From: an uncultured bacterium
GTDB lineage: Bacteria; Cyanobacteriota; Vampirovibrionia; Gastranaerophilales; Gastranaerophilaceae
Length of the DNA: 16,901 nucleotides
Direction: 5' to 3'
Assembly (NCBI GenBank): GCA_900314375.1
Contig: OMVC01000058.1
Location: forward strand, 1 to 16,901
The notes under the pieces were generated by a model. That model made no database searches. It saw nothing but the letters and a program-made list of their open reading frames with translations, and was not told the origin of the DNA. Of this stretch, positions 1-6,120 are shown in pieces. Every line of letters starts with the position of its first letter. Within the stretch, counting starts at the first letter, position 1. The translations under genes were made by a program, and so were the position numbers.

Positions 1-139
1 CTCCTGCAATATAAGGGAGTGCTTTTGTTATTTTACTTTTATTCTCTGTTTTGTCAGGTGCATTTGTGCTATTTGTCGTGTTTGGTCTAATCGGAGCAAA
101 ATTTTCAAAGGCTCCAAATGATATAGGATGAACTAACAT
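1..139 (-). CDS. Unrecognised protein, 5' end only (runs off the window)
   Basis: An open frame reads leftward from an ATG at 139-137 to the window edge without a stop, giving 45-46 codons. The protein begins MLVHPISFGAFENFAPIRP and continues through a Thr/Asn/Lys-rich stretch (about residues 20-38) towards a more hydrophobic segment (LPYIAG) at the edge. The start is supported by a ribosome binding site, AAAGGGG on the minus strand (complement of 148-154), eight bases before the ATG. A TATAAT box lies at 170-165 on the minus strand. The short ISFG motif near the N-terminus is something I associate with many small proteins of Gastranaerophilales; this is recollection only. It is divergent from ribE. 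Function is unknown, and too little is visible to assign a family. Confidence 0.6.
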   Translation of the reverse strand, partial: MLVHPISFGAFENFAPIRPNTTNSTNAPDKTENKSKITKALPYIAG

Positions 140-164
140 ATATAATACCCCTTTAAAGATGCAT

Positions 165-170
165 ATTATA
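165..170 (-). promoter_or_regulatory. -10 box for the partial minus-strand gene
   Basis: The minus strand reads TATAAT at 170-165. Transcription would begin near 158 and give a short leader of about 19 bases containing the AAAGGGG ribosome binding site. No convincing -35 element is visible, and the region is extremely AT-rich, so a chance match is possible. Confidence 0.35.
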
Positions 171-249
171 TTAATATATGAAAAACTTTTATTTTGTTAC
201 AATATTACAAAATATTAATATTGATTAGTATTTTACAATAAAAAATATA

Positions 250-258
250 TGTGATAAT
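250..258 (+). promoter_or_regulatory. Extended -10 promoter of the rib operon (leaderless start)
   Basis: TG-T-GATAAT at 250-258 is an extended -10 element ending 8 bases before the ribE ATG at 267. Transcription would be expected to start within about two bases of the ATG, and no Shine-Dalgarno sequence precedes it. The 8-mer TTACAATA occurs twice upstream (197-204 and 233-240) and may be a regulatory repeat or simply AT-rich background. No FMN riboswitch-like sequence is present. Confidence 0.45.
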
Positions 259-266
259 CTGAAAAT

Positions 267-917
267 ATGTTTACGGGTATAGTAGAAGATATAGGATATG
301 TAAAAAGGTTTAATAAAACTTCTGACGGTGCAAAGTTAGAAGTTAGATGTTCCGTCGAATTATTAAATGATACAAAACTCGGAGACAGCATTTGTATCAA
401 CGGTGTTTGTGAAACCGTAACAGCTATAAATTCAGATGGCTTCTGTGTCGATATCAGTGCGGAAACGTTATCTGTTACAAATTTTAGCTTATTGAAACAA
501 AATGATGAATTAAACCTTGAAAGAGCATTAACGTTGAGCTCTCGACTGGGCGGGCATATAGTATCGGGGCATATTGATTGCAAAGGTGTTATAACTTCAG
601 TTGAAAAACATTCCGATTTTTACAATTTGTTTGTGGAAATTCCTAAAGATTTTTCAAAATATGTTGTTTATAAAGGGTCAATAACAGTGAACGGAATAAG
701 TTTTACTGTTGCCGATATAGATAATAATATTTTTAAAGTCGCAGTAATCCCCCACACATACGGTAATACAAATTTAAGAATTTTAAATGCAGGGGATTTT
801 GTAAACATTGAAACTGATATTTTGGCAAGATATGTTGAAAAATTACTGTATTCAGACAATAATAAAAAAGAAAGCAATATTGATATGGCTTTTTTAGAGG
901 AAAACGGGTTTGTGTAA
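267..917 (+). CDS. ribE: Riboflavin synthase, alpha subunit type
   Basis: This is riboflavin synthase, which dismutates two molecules of 6,7-dimethyl-8-ribityllumazine into riboflavin and a pyrimidine product, the last step of riboflavin synthesis in the cytoplasm. The 216 residues match the family's usual length. The N-terminus MFTGIVEDIG is the family hallmark. Two lumazine-binding (beta-barrel) repeats are visible: the first spans about residues 1-90, and the second starts near GHIVSGHIDCKG and includes a GISFTV segment typical of the second repeat. The start at 267 gives the canonical N-terminus directly and lies just after an extended -10 box, so translation is probably leaderless. ribBA follows immediately, only one base after the stop if its ATG is used. 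Naming varies: some genomes call this gene ribC. Confidence 0.95.
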   Translation: MFTGIVEDIGYVKRFNKTSDGAKLEVRCSVELLNDTKLGDSICINGVCETVTAINSDGFCVDISAETLSVTNFSLLKQNDELNLERALTLSSRLGGHIVSGHIDCKGVITSVEKHSDFYNLFVEIPKDFSKYVVYKGSITVNGISFTVADIDNNIFKVAVIPHTYGNTNLRILNAGDFVNIETDILARYVEKLLYSDNNKKESNIDMAFLEENGFV

Positions 918-918
918 T

Positions 919-2133
919 ATGGAAAAAGAGAATTTTAAATTTGACAGTATAGAAGAAGCAATAGAAGATTTCAGGCAGGGTAAGCCTATAATAATAGCTG
1001 ATGATGAAAATCGCGAAAACGAAGGGGATGTTGTGATTTCAGCGCAAACTATAACGCCTGATAAAATCAACTTTTTAGCTTCCGAAGTTAAAGGTTTAAT
1101 ATGTCTTGCTATATCTGATGAAATAGCAAAAAAACTTCAATTATCACAAATGGTTGAGCAAAATTCAGAAGGCATGAAAACAGCCTTTACGGTAAGTATA
1201 GATGCAGATGAAAAATACGGTGTTTCAACAGGAATTTCAGCTTATGACAGAGCCAAGACCGTTGAAGTTGCAATTGCACCCGATGCAATACCTTCAGATT
1301 TAAGACGTCCGGGGCATTTGTTCCCTTGTGTCGCAAGGCAAGGCGGTGTTTTAGAAAGGACAGGACATACAGAAGCAGTTGTTGATTTGGCAAAGATATG
1401 CAACCACAGACCTGCAGGCGTTATGTGTGAAGTTATGGCACCCGACGGACATATGGCAAGAAGGGATTATTTACGAAAATTTGCCGATAAGTACGGAATG
1501 AAATTTGTAACAGTTGCACAGCTTATAGCTTATCGTTTGAAATCCGAAAAAATCGTAACTCGTGAAGCGCAGGTTTACCTTCCGACTAAATATGGTGATT
1601 TTATGTTATATGGTTATAAAAACCATATAAACGGGCATGAACACGTTGCTTTGGTCAAAGATGACGGTTCTGATAAAATCCCTGCCGTAAGAGTTCATAG
1701 TATGTGTTTAACCGGTGATATCTTTCACAGTTTGAAATGTGATTGCAATTCGCAATTGCATAATGCGCTGCGTTACATTGACAATTACGGAAAAGGCGCA
1801 TTGGTTTATTTAACCGATCACGAAGGGCGCGGTATCGGATTATGTAATAAAATAAAAGCGTACAAACTTCAAGAAGAAGGACAAGATACAGTTGAAGCAA
1901 ATTTGTCGTTAGGGTTCGGTGAAGACTTGCGTGATTACGGAACAGGTGCACAAATTCTTGTAGATTTAGGGTATACCAATTTTGATTTGATAACTAACAA
2001 CCCCAAAAAAATCATAGGTTTAGAGGGTTACGGATTGTCTATAAATAATATAATAAAAGTATCATCGGAAATTACTGAATATAATAAACGATATCTCGAT
2101 ACTAAAAAAGAAAAAATGCACCACTTTTTATAA
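919..2133 (+). CDS. ribBA: Bifunctional DHBP synthase / GTP cyclohydrolase II
   Basis: RibBA supplies both precursors of riboflavin. The N-terminal domain (about residues 1-205) makes 3,4-dihydroxy-2-butanone 4-phosphate from ribulose 5-phosphate. The C-terminal domain (about 210-400) is GTP cyclohydrolase II. The metal-binding acidic motif DDENRENEGD lies near the start, followed by PGHLFPC, TGHTEAVVDLA and RPAGVMCEVM of DHBP synthase. In the second domain the zinc cysteines are seen in HSMCLTGDIFHSLKCDC, then HEGRGIGL, with the catalytic arginine, and TNNPKK. Both halves look active. The ATG at 919 gives the usual N-terminus. However, an AGAGGA ribosome site at 896-901 sits 8 bases before an in-frame TTG at 910, which would add three residues and overlap the ribE stop by 8 bases. 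Translation is probably coupled to ribE. ribD and ribH are not in the window. Confidence 0.95.
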   Translation: MEKENFKFDSIEEAIEDFRQGKPIIIADDENRENEGDVVISAQTITPDKINFLASEVKGLICLAISDEIAKKLQLSQMVEQNSEGMKTAFTVSIDADEKYGVSTGISAYDRAKTVEVAIAPDAIPSDLRRPGHLFPCVARQGGVLERTGHTEAVVDLAKICNHRPAGVMCEVMAPDGHMARRDYLRKFADKYGMKFVTVAQLIAYRLKSEKIVTREAQVYLPTKYGDFMLYGYKNHINGHEHVALVKDDGSDKIPAVRVHSMCLTGDIFHSLKCDCNSQLHNALRYIDNYGKGALVYLTDHEGRGIGLCNKIKAYKLQEEGQDTVEANLSLGFGEDLRDYGTGAQILVDLGYTNFDLITNNPKKIIGLEGYGLSINNIIKVSSEITEYNKRYLDTKKEKMHHFL

Positions 2134-2144
2134 AGGAGAAATTG

Positions 2145-3116
2145 ATGTATAATACAAAGCTTTTAACGGTAGAAGATTATGAAAAGTTTGAAAATCTGTA
2201 TAATGATTTTTGCTCACGGGCAAAAACAGAATACAATTTTGAGCTTGAACCGTTGAATTATGATGATTTCTTAAATTCTGTCGAAAACGAACTTATCCAA
2301 TGTATTATACTTTATGACAATCATGAACCTGCAGGATTTCTTGTATATACAACAGCTATTTCCGAAGCAATTGAATTGAATATTATTCATTGTTCAAAAA
2401 CAGGAACGTATTTAGATTATGCAAGAGAATTATTAAACAAATTTTTGGAATTGACAAAAGATTTGCGCAAGAAAAAGATTGTTTGCTACCCGATGTTAGG
2501 GGAGCAAAAATCTTTAATCGGTGTCATTGTAAAACTGGGATTTCAATTTGTCGGGATTGAGGTTTTGCGTTTTAAAATGAGCGGTTCAAATTCAAAAGAA
2601 TTATTTACCCGTGCAAGAATAGTTGAAATTCCGCCAAGATATCAGGTTGTTAATTGGGATAATTCATATTTTGAAGCAGCGGTAAATGTAATTCAAGAAT
2701 CTTTTAAAGAAAGTTCAGATGCGTTATTTGACCCGCGTTTCAAGACAATTGTCGGTTGTCGTGATATTTTACATAAAGTAGTAAATGATGTTTACGCGGA
2801 TTTCTTACCTGAAGCAACAAGTGTTTTGCTATATGAAGGTAAACCTGTCGGATTTTCATTTATGAACATAACGGGCGGTTCGATTGTAAATATTCCGCTT
2901 GTTGGAATTTTACAGGAGCATCAGGGTAAAGGTCTGTCAACAATTATGCTGAAACATTCAATGGATGAATTGTTTGAAAATGAGAATTTGAAAAAATGCA
3001 TAACCGAAATAAATACAACGACAGAAACAAACAACCTTCAAGCTTTAAGATTGTATAAAAATTTAGGTTTCTTGGAAGACTACAGTTATCCGCAGGCATA
3101 TCTGCCGATAAGTTAA
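2145..3116 (+). CDS. Tandem GNAT-fold acetyltransferase
   Basis: A 323-residue protein with two GNAT-like halves. The C-terminal half (about residues 170-323) has a recognisable acetyl-CoA-binding motif A, in which VGILQEHQGKGLS supplies the Q-x-G-x-G signature. This is followed by TNNLQALRLYKNLGF, the typical final GNAT helix-strand. The N-terminal half (about 1-160) has the same alternation of secondary structure (EPAGFLVYTT, then KLGFQFVGIE) but lacks a clear pyrophosphate-binding loop, so it looks degenerate. The acceptor substrate cannot be told. The start is the ATG at 2145, six bases after the strong AAAGGAG site at 2132-2138; an in-frame TTG at 2142 is less likely. It begins 11 bases after ribBA and is probably co-transcribed with it, although a link to riboflavin is not obvious. 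Confidence 0.8.
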   Translation: MYNTKLLTVEDYEKFENLYNDFCSRAKTEYNFELEPLNYDDFLNSVENELIQCIILYDNHEPAGFLVYTTAISEAIELNIIHCSKTGTYLDYARELLNKFLELTKDLRKKKIVCYPMLGEQKSLIGVIVKLGFQFVGIEVLRFKMSGSNSKELFTRARIVEIPPRYQVVNWDNSYFEAAVNVIQESFKESSDALFDPRFKTIVGCRDILHKVVNDVYADFLPEATSVLLYEGKPVGFSFMNITGGSIVNIPLVGILQEHQGKGLSTIMLKHSMDELFENENLKKCITEINTTTETNNLQALRLYKNLGFLEDYSYPQAYLPIS

Positions 3117-3137
3117 AGACTTTTCATAAAAAATTAT

Positions 3138-3143
3138 TATAAT
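3138..3143 (+). promoter_or_regulatory. -10 box, leaderless start of the gene at 3151
   Basis: A perfect TATAAT ends 7 bases before the ATG at 3151, with no Shine-Dalgarno sequence between. Transcription is predicted to start at or within a base or so of the ATG. No good -35 box is visible. Confidence 0.45.
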
Positions 3144-3150
3144 AAATATT

Positions 3151-4272
3151 ATGTCAGATATAAATATAAGACGTTTTAATATTCCAAAACCGCAGAATTC
3201 AGGGATTAGAACAAACATAAATCCTCAGCCTCCTGCATCTTCTTCTGCGTCAGCAAAACCTGCCTCAACTCCGCAGGCACAAATTCAAACTCCGACAACA
3301 AACCTTCAAACTTCTCAAAACTTGCAGATGAATACCTTAAAGAGTATTGATAGAGCAATCTATGCAAGAGATTTGATGGGAGTGCCGAAAAATATAAATG
3401 AATTTGTATTTATGCTCCAAAGGGGTATGAGTCAAGGGCAATTTAATCAAATGTTTTCATCCCAGCTTGCAATGCAGAGAAATTCACTATCACAATTACA
3501 AGCGCAAATTCTCGCCCAACTGCAGGGGATGAATCTTCAAAATGTGTCTGAAATAGTTAATAAACAAATGGCAACCCAATTACAATCGTCATTAAAGAAC
3601 TTGGAAATTCTTTCAAACGGGATGATAAATCTTTCACAAATTGCTCAAATGATTCAGACTAACGGCAAAGAAGCTTTAACAAAACTCATAATGACGATGA
3701 CTGAAGCTTCCAAGATGGGAATAACCGATTTGTCGCAAATGAAAGATATGGCAAAACTTATCAATGCAAGTATTGCCGTAGCTTCAGAAAATGAACCGAC
3801 AAAGACGTTGAAATTATTATTATTGCTCTACTTGCCTTGGCTGCCCCTAAAAGAAGGGGTAGATTTTGATTTGGAAGTAACGCAAAAATCAGGCGGTAAA
3901 GATGAAAGCGACAGTATATTAACCGTAACGATAACCACAGTAAACTATGGCGTTGTAACAGCTACTTTGTATTTAGAAACATCAAATTCTGTTCAAATTG
4001 TTATAGAATGCGGTGAAGAATTTCCTAAAGACGAACTTAATTTAAGACTTGATGGGGATAAAAAGCACTATTCAATGGAAACGTTAACGACATTTGATGT
4101 AAAGAAAGACAGAAAACCTATTTCGGAAAGAGCAAAAGCCAGTGTTAATATGTCGCAAACAACGGAAATAAATCCGTATTTGCTGTTAACGGCTCACTCA
4201 ATAATTAAACATGTTATTGATATTGATAACAATGCTTCAATCGGAATAACCTCTCATGCGGATGTTTTGTAA
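3151..4272 (+). CDS. Unrecognised Gln-rich helical protein with C-terminal beta domain
   Basis: I do not recognise this 373-residue protein with confidence. Four zones can be seen: a Pro/Ser/Thr/Gln-rich N-terminus (about residues 1-60) with no signal peptide; a Gln- and Met-rich, mostly helical region (about 60-215); a short hydrophobic stretch around LLYLPWLPLKEG (about 225-236); and a beta-strand-rich section (about 237-325) with alternating hydrophobic residues (LTVTITTVNYGVVTATLYLE) followed by a helical tail. The order, disordered linker then a beta domain containing G-x-V-x-A-x-L-like strands, loosely recalls FliK-type hook-length control proteins. That resemblance is weak, and no flagellar gene is nearby. 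It appears to have its own leaderless promoter and converges on gatD, with a single base between the two stop codons. Confidence 0.75.
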   Translation: MSDINIRRFNIPKPQNSGIRTNINPQPPASSSASAKPASTPQAQIQTPTTNLQTSQNLQMNTLKSIDRAIYARDLMGVPKNINEFVFMLQRGMSQGQFNQMFSSQLAMQRNSLSQLQAQILAQLQGMNLQNVSEIVNKQMATQLQSSLKNLEILSNGMINLSQIAQMIQTNGKEALTKLIMTMTEASKMGITDLSQMKDMAKLINASIAVASENEPTKTLKLLLLLYLPWLPLKEGVDFDLEVTQKSGGKDESDSILTVTITTVNYGVVTATLYLETSNSVQIVIECGEEFPKDELNLRLDGDKKHYSMETLTTFDVKKDRKPISERAKASVNMSQTTEINPYLLLTAHSIIKHVIDIDNNASIGITSHADVL

Positions 4273-4273
4273 G

Positions 4274-5008
4274 CTAGTAATTTTTACCTATAACAGATAA
4301 ATGGGCTTCGGTTTCTAATTTATCGTCTAATGGTGATAAATTTATTTTTTCGCCGTATCGTTTTTCTAATGCCAATTCGATTAAATAATCCGCGAAATGC
4401 GGGTTTTTAGGTAATAATGAGCCGTGAAGATATGTTCCGAAAACATTTTTATATCTTCCGCCTTCAAGTCCGTCTTTACCGTTATTTCCGTTACCGATTA
4501 CGACTGTTCCTAAAGGCTTTGAGTCCCCTTCCAAATAGGTTAGTCCGCTGTGATTCTCAAATCCGACTAATGTGTTTGGTGTTAAAAAATTCGTTTTAAC
4601 GGTTACGTTTCCTATAAACCTTTTATCTCCCGCTATCGTATAAGCATCCATTAAAGAAATTCCTGATAATTTATCTTTACCATGAGGCTGATAGTAATGT
4701 CCAAAAAGCTGATATCCTCCGCAAATGCCTAAAAACACCGACCCATCATCTCTTTGAGATAACAATTCCGCTTTATGGGAAAAAAGTTCATCTTTTACTT
4801 CTTCCTGCTGCTTATCTTGACCGCCGCCGATAAAATATAAATCATGCTCTTTTATTTTGTCGCCGATATTTATTTCTTCAAATTCAACTTCAATACCGCG
4901 CCACCGGCAACGTTTTTTTAGCGTAATAATATTTCCCATATCCCCGTATAAATTCAACAATTTCGGATACAAATGCGCTATTGAAATTTTTAAACCTTCA
5001 CTATCCAT
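4274..5008 (-). CDS. gatD: Lipid II isoglutaminyl synthase, glutamine amidotransferase subunit GatD
   Basis: A class I (triad) glutamine amidotransferase of the CobB/CobQ type, 244 residues. Its N-terminal HLYPKLLNLYGDMGN is characteristic of GatD. GatD works with MurT to amidate the alpha-carboxyl of D-glutamate in lipid II at the inner face of the membrane. The nucleophile is Cys96 in GICGGYQLFG and the catalytic histidine is His195 in GTYLHGSLLP. An IGGGQDKQQ motif lies near residues 60-68. I place the start at the ATG at 5008. A longer frame from a TTG at 5026 is unlikely, because its extra codons contain the TATAAT box. No Shine-Dalgarno sequence is present, so the mRNA is probably leaderless. 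murT, usually adjacent, is absent: the neighbours are a converging unrelated gene and divergent tatD. Confidence 0.88.
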   Translation of the reverse strand: MDSEGLKISIAHLYPKLLNLYGDMGNIITLKKRCRWRGIEVEFEEINIGDKIKEHDLYFIGGGQDKQQEEVKDELFSHKAELLSQRDDGSVFLGICGGYQLFGHYYQPHGKDKLSGISLMDAYTIAGDKRFIGNVTVKTNFLTPNTLVGFENHSGLTYLEGDSKPLGTVVIGNGNNGKDGLEGGRYKNVFGTYLHGSLLPKNPHFADYLIELALEKRYGEKINLSPLDDKLETEAHLSVIGKNY

Positions 5009-5014
5009 AACAGA

Positions 5015-5020
5015 ATTATA
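5015..5020 (-). promoter_or_regulatory. -10 promoter of gatD (leaderless)
   Basis: The minus strand reads TATAAT at 5020-5015, followed by exactly six bases (TCTGTT) and then the ATG at 5008. A TG dinucleotide sits just upstream of the box with one extra base between. The start of transcription should coincide with the start codon. The box lies about 20 bp from the tatD -10 box on the other strand. Confidence 0.55.
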
Positions 5021-5032
5021 CAACAAAATTTA

Positions 5033-5041
5033 TGCTATAAT
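5033..5041 (+). promoter_or_regulatory. Extended -10 promoter of tatD (leaderless)
   Basis: TG-C-TATAAT at 5033-5041 is a perfect extended -10 element, followed by six bases (CCTATT) and the ATG at 5048. No Shine-Dalgarno sequence is present. Any -35 contact would fall on the gatD -10 region of the opposite strand, so the two promoters overlap. Confidence 0.6.
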
Positions 5042-5047
5042 CCTATT

Positions 5048-5857
5048 ATGGAAAATATTTATATAATAAATACTCATACGCACGTCAATATGTTAAAACA
5101 AACCCCCGTTGATGATGCGGTTGATGATTTAAAAAATCAAAATATGATTGGGATTGTTCCGTCATCAACAGCCGAAGACATCTTTGAAGTAGATGAATTT
5201 ATAAAAAAATACGATAATCTCTACGGGTATGTCGGAGTTTTTCCCGAAGAAGTAAAAGGTTTCACTGACAAAACACTCTCTGATATGGAAAATATTATAA
5301 AAAACAATCCTAAAATTATCGGAATAGGTGAAATCGGTCTTGATTATTATTGGGATAAAACTTTTATAGATTTGCAAAAAGAAGTTTTTATAAAGCAGAT
5401 AGAATTTGCAAACGCAATGAATTTACCGATAAATATTCATTGTCGTGATGCTCATTTTGAAACATTAAATATATTAAAAGAACATAACAAAAATTCAAAA
5501 GCGATTATGCATTGTTTTTCGGGTAGTTACGAATTTGCAAAAGAATGTATAAAAGAAGGGATTTATATATCGTTGGGCGGAGTTGTAACATTTAAAAACG
5601 CAAAAAAGACAAAAGAAGTTGCAAAAAATATTCCGCTTGAATATATGGTTTTAGAAACAGATGATCCGTATTTGGCTCCTGTTCCTTATCGCGGGAAAGA
5701 AAATAAACCATCTTATGTAAAATATGTAGCAGAAGAAATCGCATCTTTGCGAGGAATTTTACCGGAAGAAGTTGCGCAAAAAACAACTCAAAATGCACTA
5801 AAAATTTTCCCGCAAATTAATACAAATATTGGCCACGATTATTGCCAAGAATTTTAA
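5048..5857 (+). CDS. tatD: TatD-family metal-dependent hydrolase
   Basis: A 269-residue TIM-barrel hydrolase of the TatD family, whose members are metal-dependent 3'-5' nucleases acting on DNA or RNA ends in the cytoplasm. The metal ligands are all present: His10 and His12 (THTH), Glu95 (GEIGLDYYW), His131 (INIHCRD), His155 (HCFSGS) and Asp205 (ETDDPYLAP). The length is normal. One variation is that the region usually reading G-x-H-P-H (about residues 63-67) reads GVFPE, so the histidine there is lost; the true ligands are intact. The ATG at 5048 is chosen because the family N-terminus begins within a few residues and a leaderless promoter ends just before it. It is followed by the structured RNA at 5877, whose -35 box overlaps the end of this transcript's 3' region. 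Confidence 0.92.
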   Translation: MENIYIINTHTHVNMLKQTPVDDAVDDLKNQNMIGIVPSSTAEDIFEVDEFIKKYDNLYGYVGVFPEEVKGFTDKTLSDMENIIKNNPKIIGIGEIGLDYYWDKTFIDLQKEVFIKQIEFANAMNLPINIHCRDAHFETLNILKEHNKNSKAIMHCFSGSYEFAKECIKEGIYISLGGVVTFKNAKKTKEVAKNIPLEYMVLETDDPYLAPVPYRGKENKPSYVKYVAEEIASLRGILPEEVAQKTTQNALKIFPQINTNIGHDYCQEF

Positions 5858-5870
5858 TATATGCTAATAT
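5842..5870 (+). promoter_or_regulatory. Promoter of the 6S-like RNA
   Basis: TTGCCA (5842-5847) and TAATAT (5865-5870) are separated by 17 bases, with a TG at 5862-5863 making an extended -10. The predicted transcription start is about A5877. This is one of the best-formed promoters in the window, and its -35 box overlaps the end of tatD. Confidence 0.65.
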
Positions 5871-5876
5871 TTTATT

Positions 5877-6054
5877 AAGCTCATACAGGTGTTAATTTTG
5901 TTCCTACATTATATTAAATTGGGAGAGTTAACTCCGTCGAGGCTGAAGTATACCCGCCGATTTTAAAATCGCCAGCGGGAAACGGATTACTCAGGGTTCT
6001 CACCCACCTGTTGGAGATCAGCAGGTAACAAAATCCGCCTGATATGGGCTTTTA
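5877..6054 (+). ncRNA. ssrS: Rod-like structured RNA, probable 6S RNA
   Basis: This noncoding stretch, about 178 bases, lies between a strong promoter and a short T-rich tail (6050-6055). Its two ends pair over a long distance. AAGCTCATA near 5877 pairs with TATGGGCTT near 6043-6051, allowing G-U. CAGG pairs with CCTG, and ATTTTGTT pairs with AACAAAAT. Inside lie a GGAG/CTCC hairpin on the 5' side, a central stem CTGAAGTA/TACTCAG with one bulged base, a terminal CCCGC/GCGGG stem capped by CGATT/AATCG, and on the 3' side an 8-bp hairpin, ACCTGTTG with CAGCAGGT. A closing stem, an open central bubble with a side hairpin and a terminal stem is the architecture of 6S RNA, which binds the housekeeping RNA polymerase and damps transcription in stationary phase. 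The length fits. I saw none of the conserved blocks of SRP RNA, tmRNA or RNase P RNA. Confidence 0.62.
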
Positions 6055-6068
6055 TTATTGTATATTCG

Positions 6069-6097
6069 TTGCACTCAAATTTAAAATATGCTATACT
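6069..6097 (+). promoter_or_regulatory. Promoter of the cpaE-like operon
   Basis: TTGCAC (6069-6074) and TATACT (6092-6097) are 17 bases apart, with TG at 6089-6090 giving an extended -10. Transcription should start near 6104, leaving a leader of about 17 bases with the AGGGGAG ribosome binding site at 6107-6113 before the GTG at 6121. Confidence 0.65.
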
Positions 6098-6120
6098 CCC
6101 ATGTGTAGGGGAGAAAAATA

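Noticed and set aside
140..266. FMN riboswitch ahead of ribE
   Set aside because: The gap is only about 127 bases of nearly pure A/T, with none of the conserved G-rich blocks of that riboswitch, and the mRNA appears leaderless.
233..583. Minus-strand open frame of 116 codons over ribE
   Set aside because: It lies opposite ribE, which is certain. The translation has no recognisable domain and no ribosome site, so it is a shadow frame.
1655..1951. Minus-strand open frame of 98 codons inside ribBA
   Set aside because: Opposite the conserved cyclohydrolase II domain. The Leu/Arg/His-rich composition is typical of antisense reading.
5009..5026. Longer gatD start at a TTG (5026)
   Set aside because: The six extra codons contain the -10 box TATAAT, so they would not be transcribed from that promoter. 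The family N-terminus fits the ATG at 5008.
5858..6060. Cobalamin riboswitch, tmRNA, RNase P RNA or SRP RNA
   Set aside because: The stretch reading GCGGGAAACGGATTACTC prompted the cobalamin idea, but no B12 box or downstream transport gene was found, and the ends pair with each other as in 6S RNA. Conserved blocks of the other three RNAs are absent.
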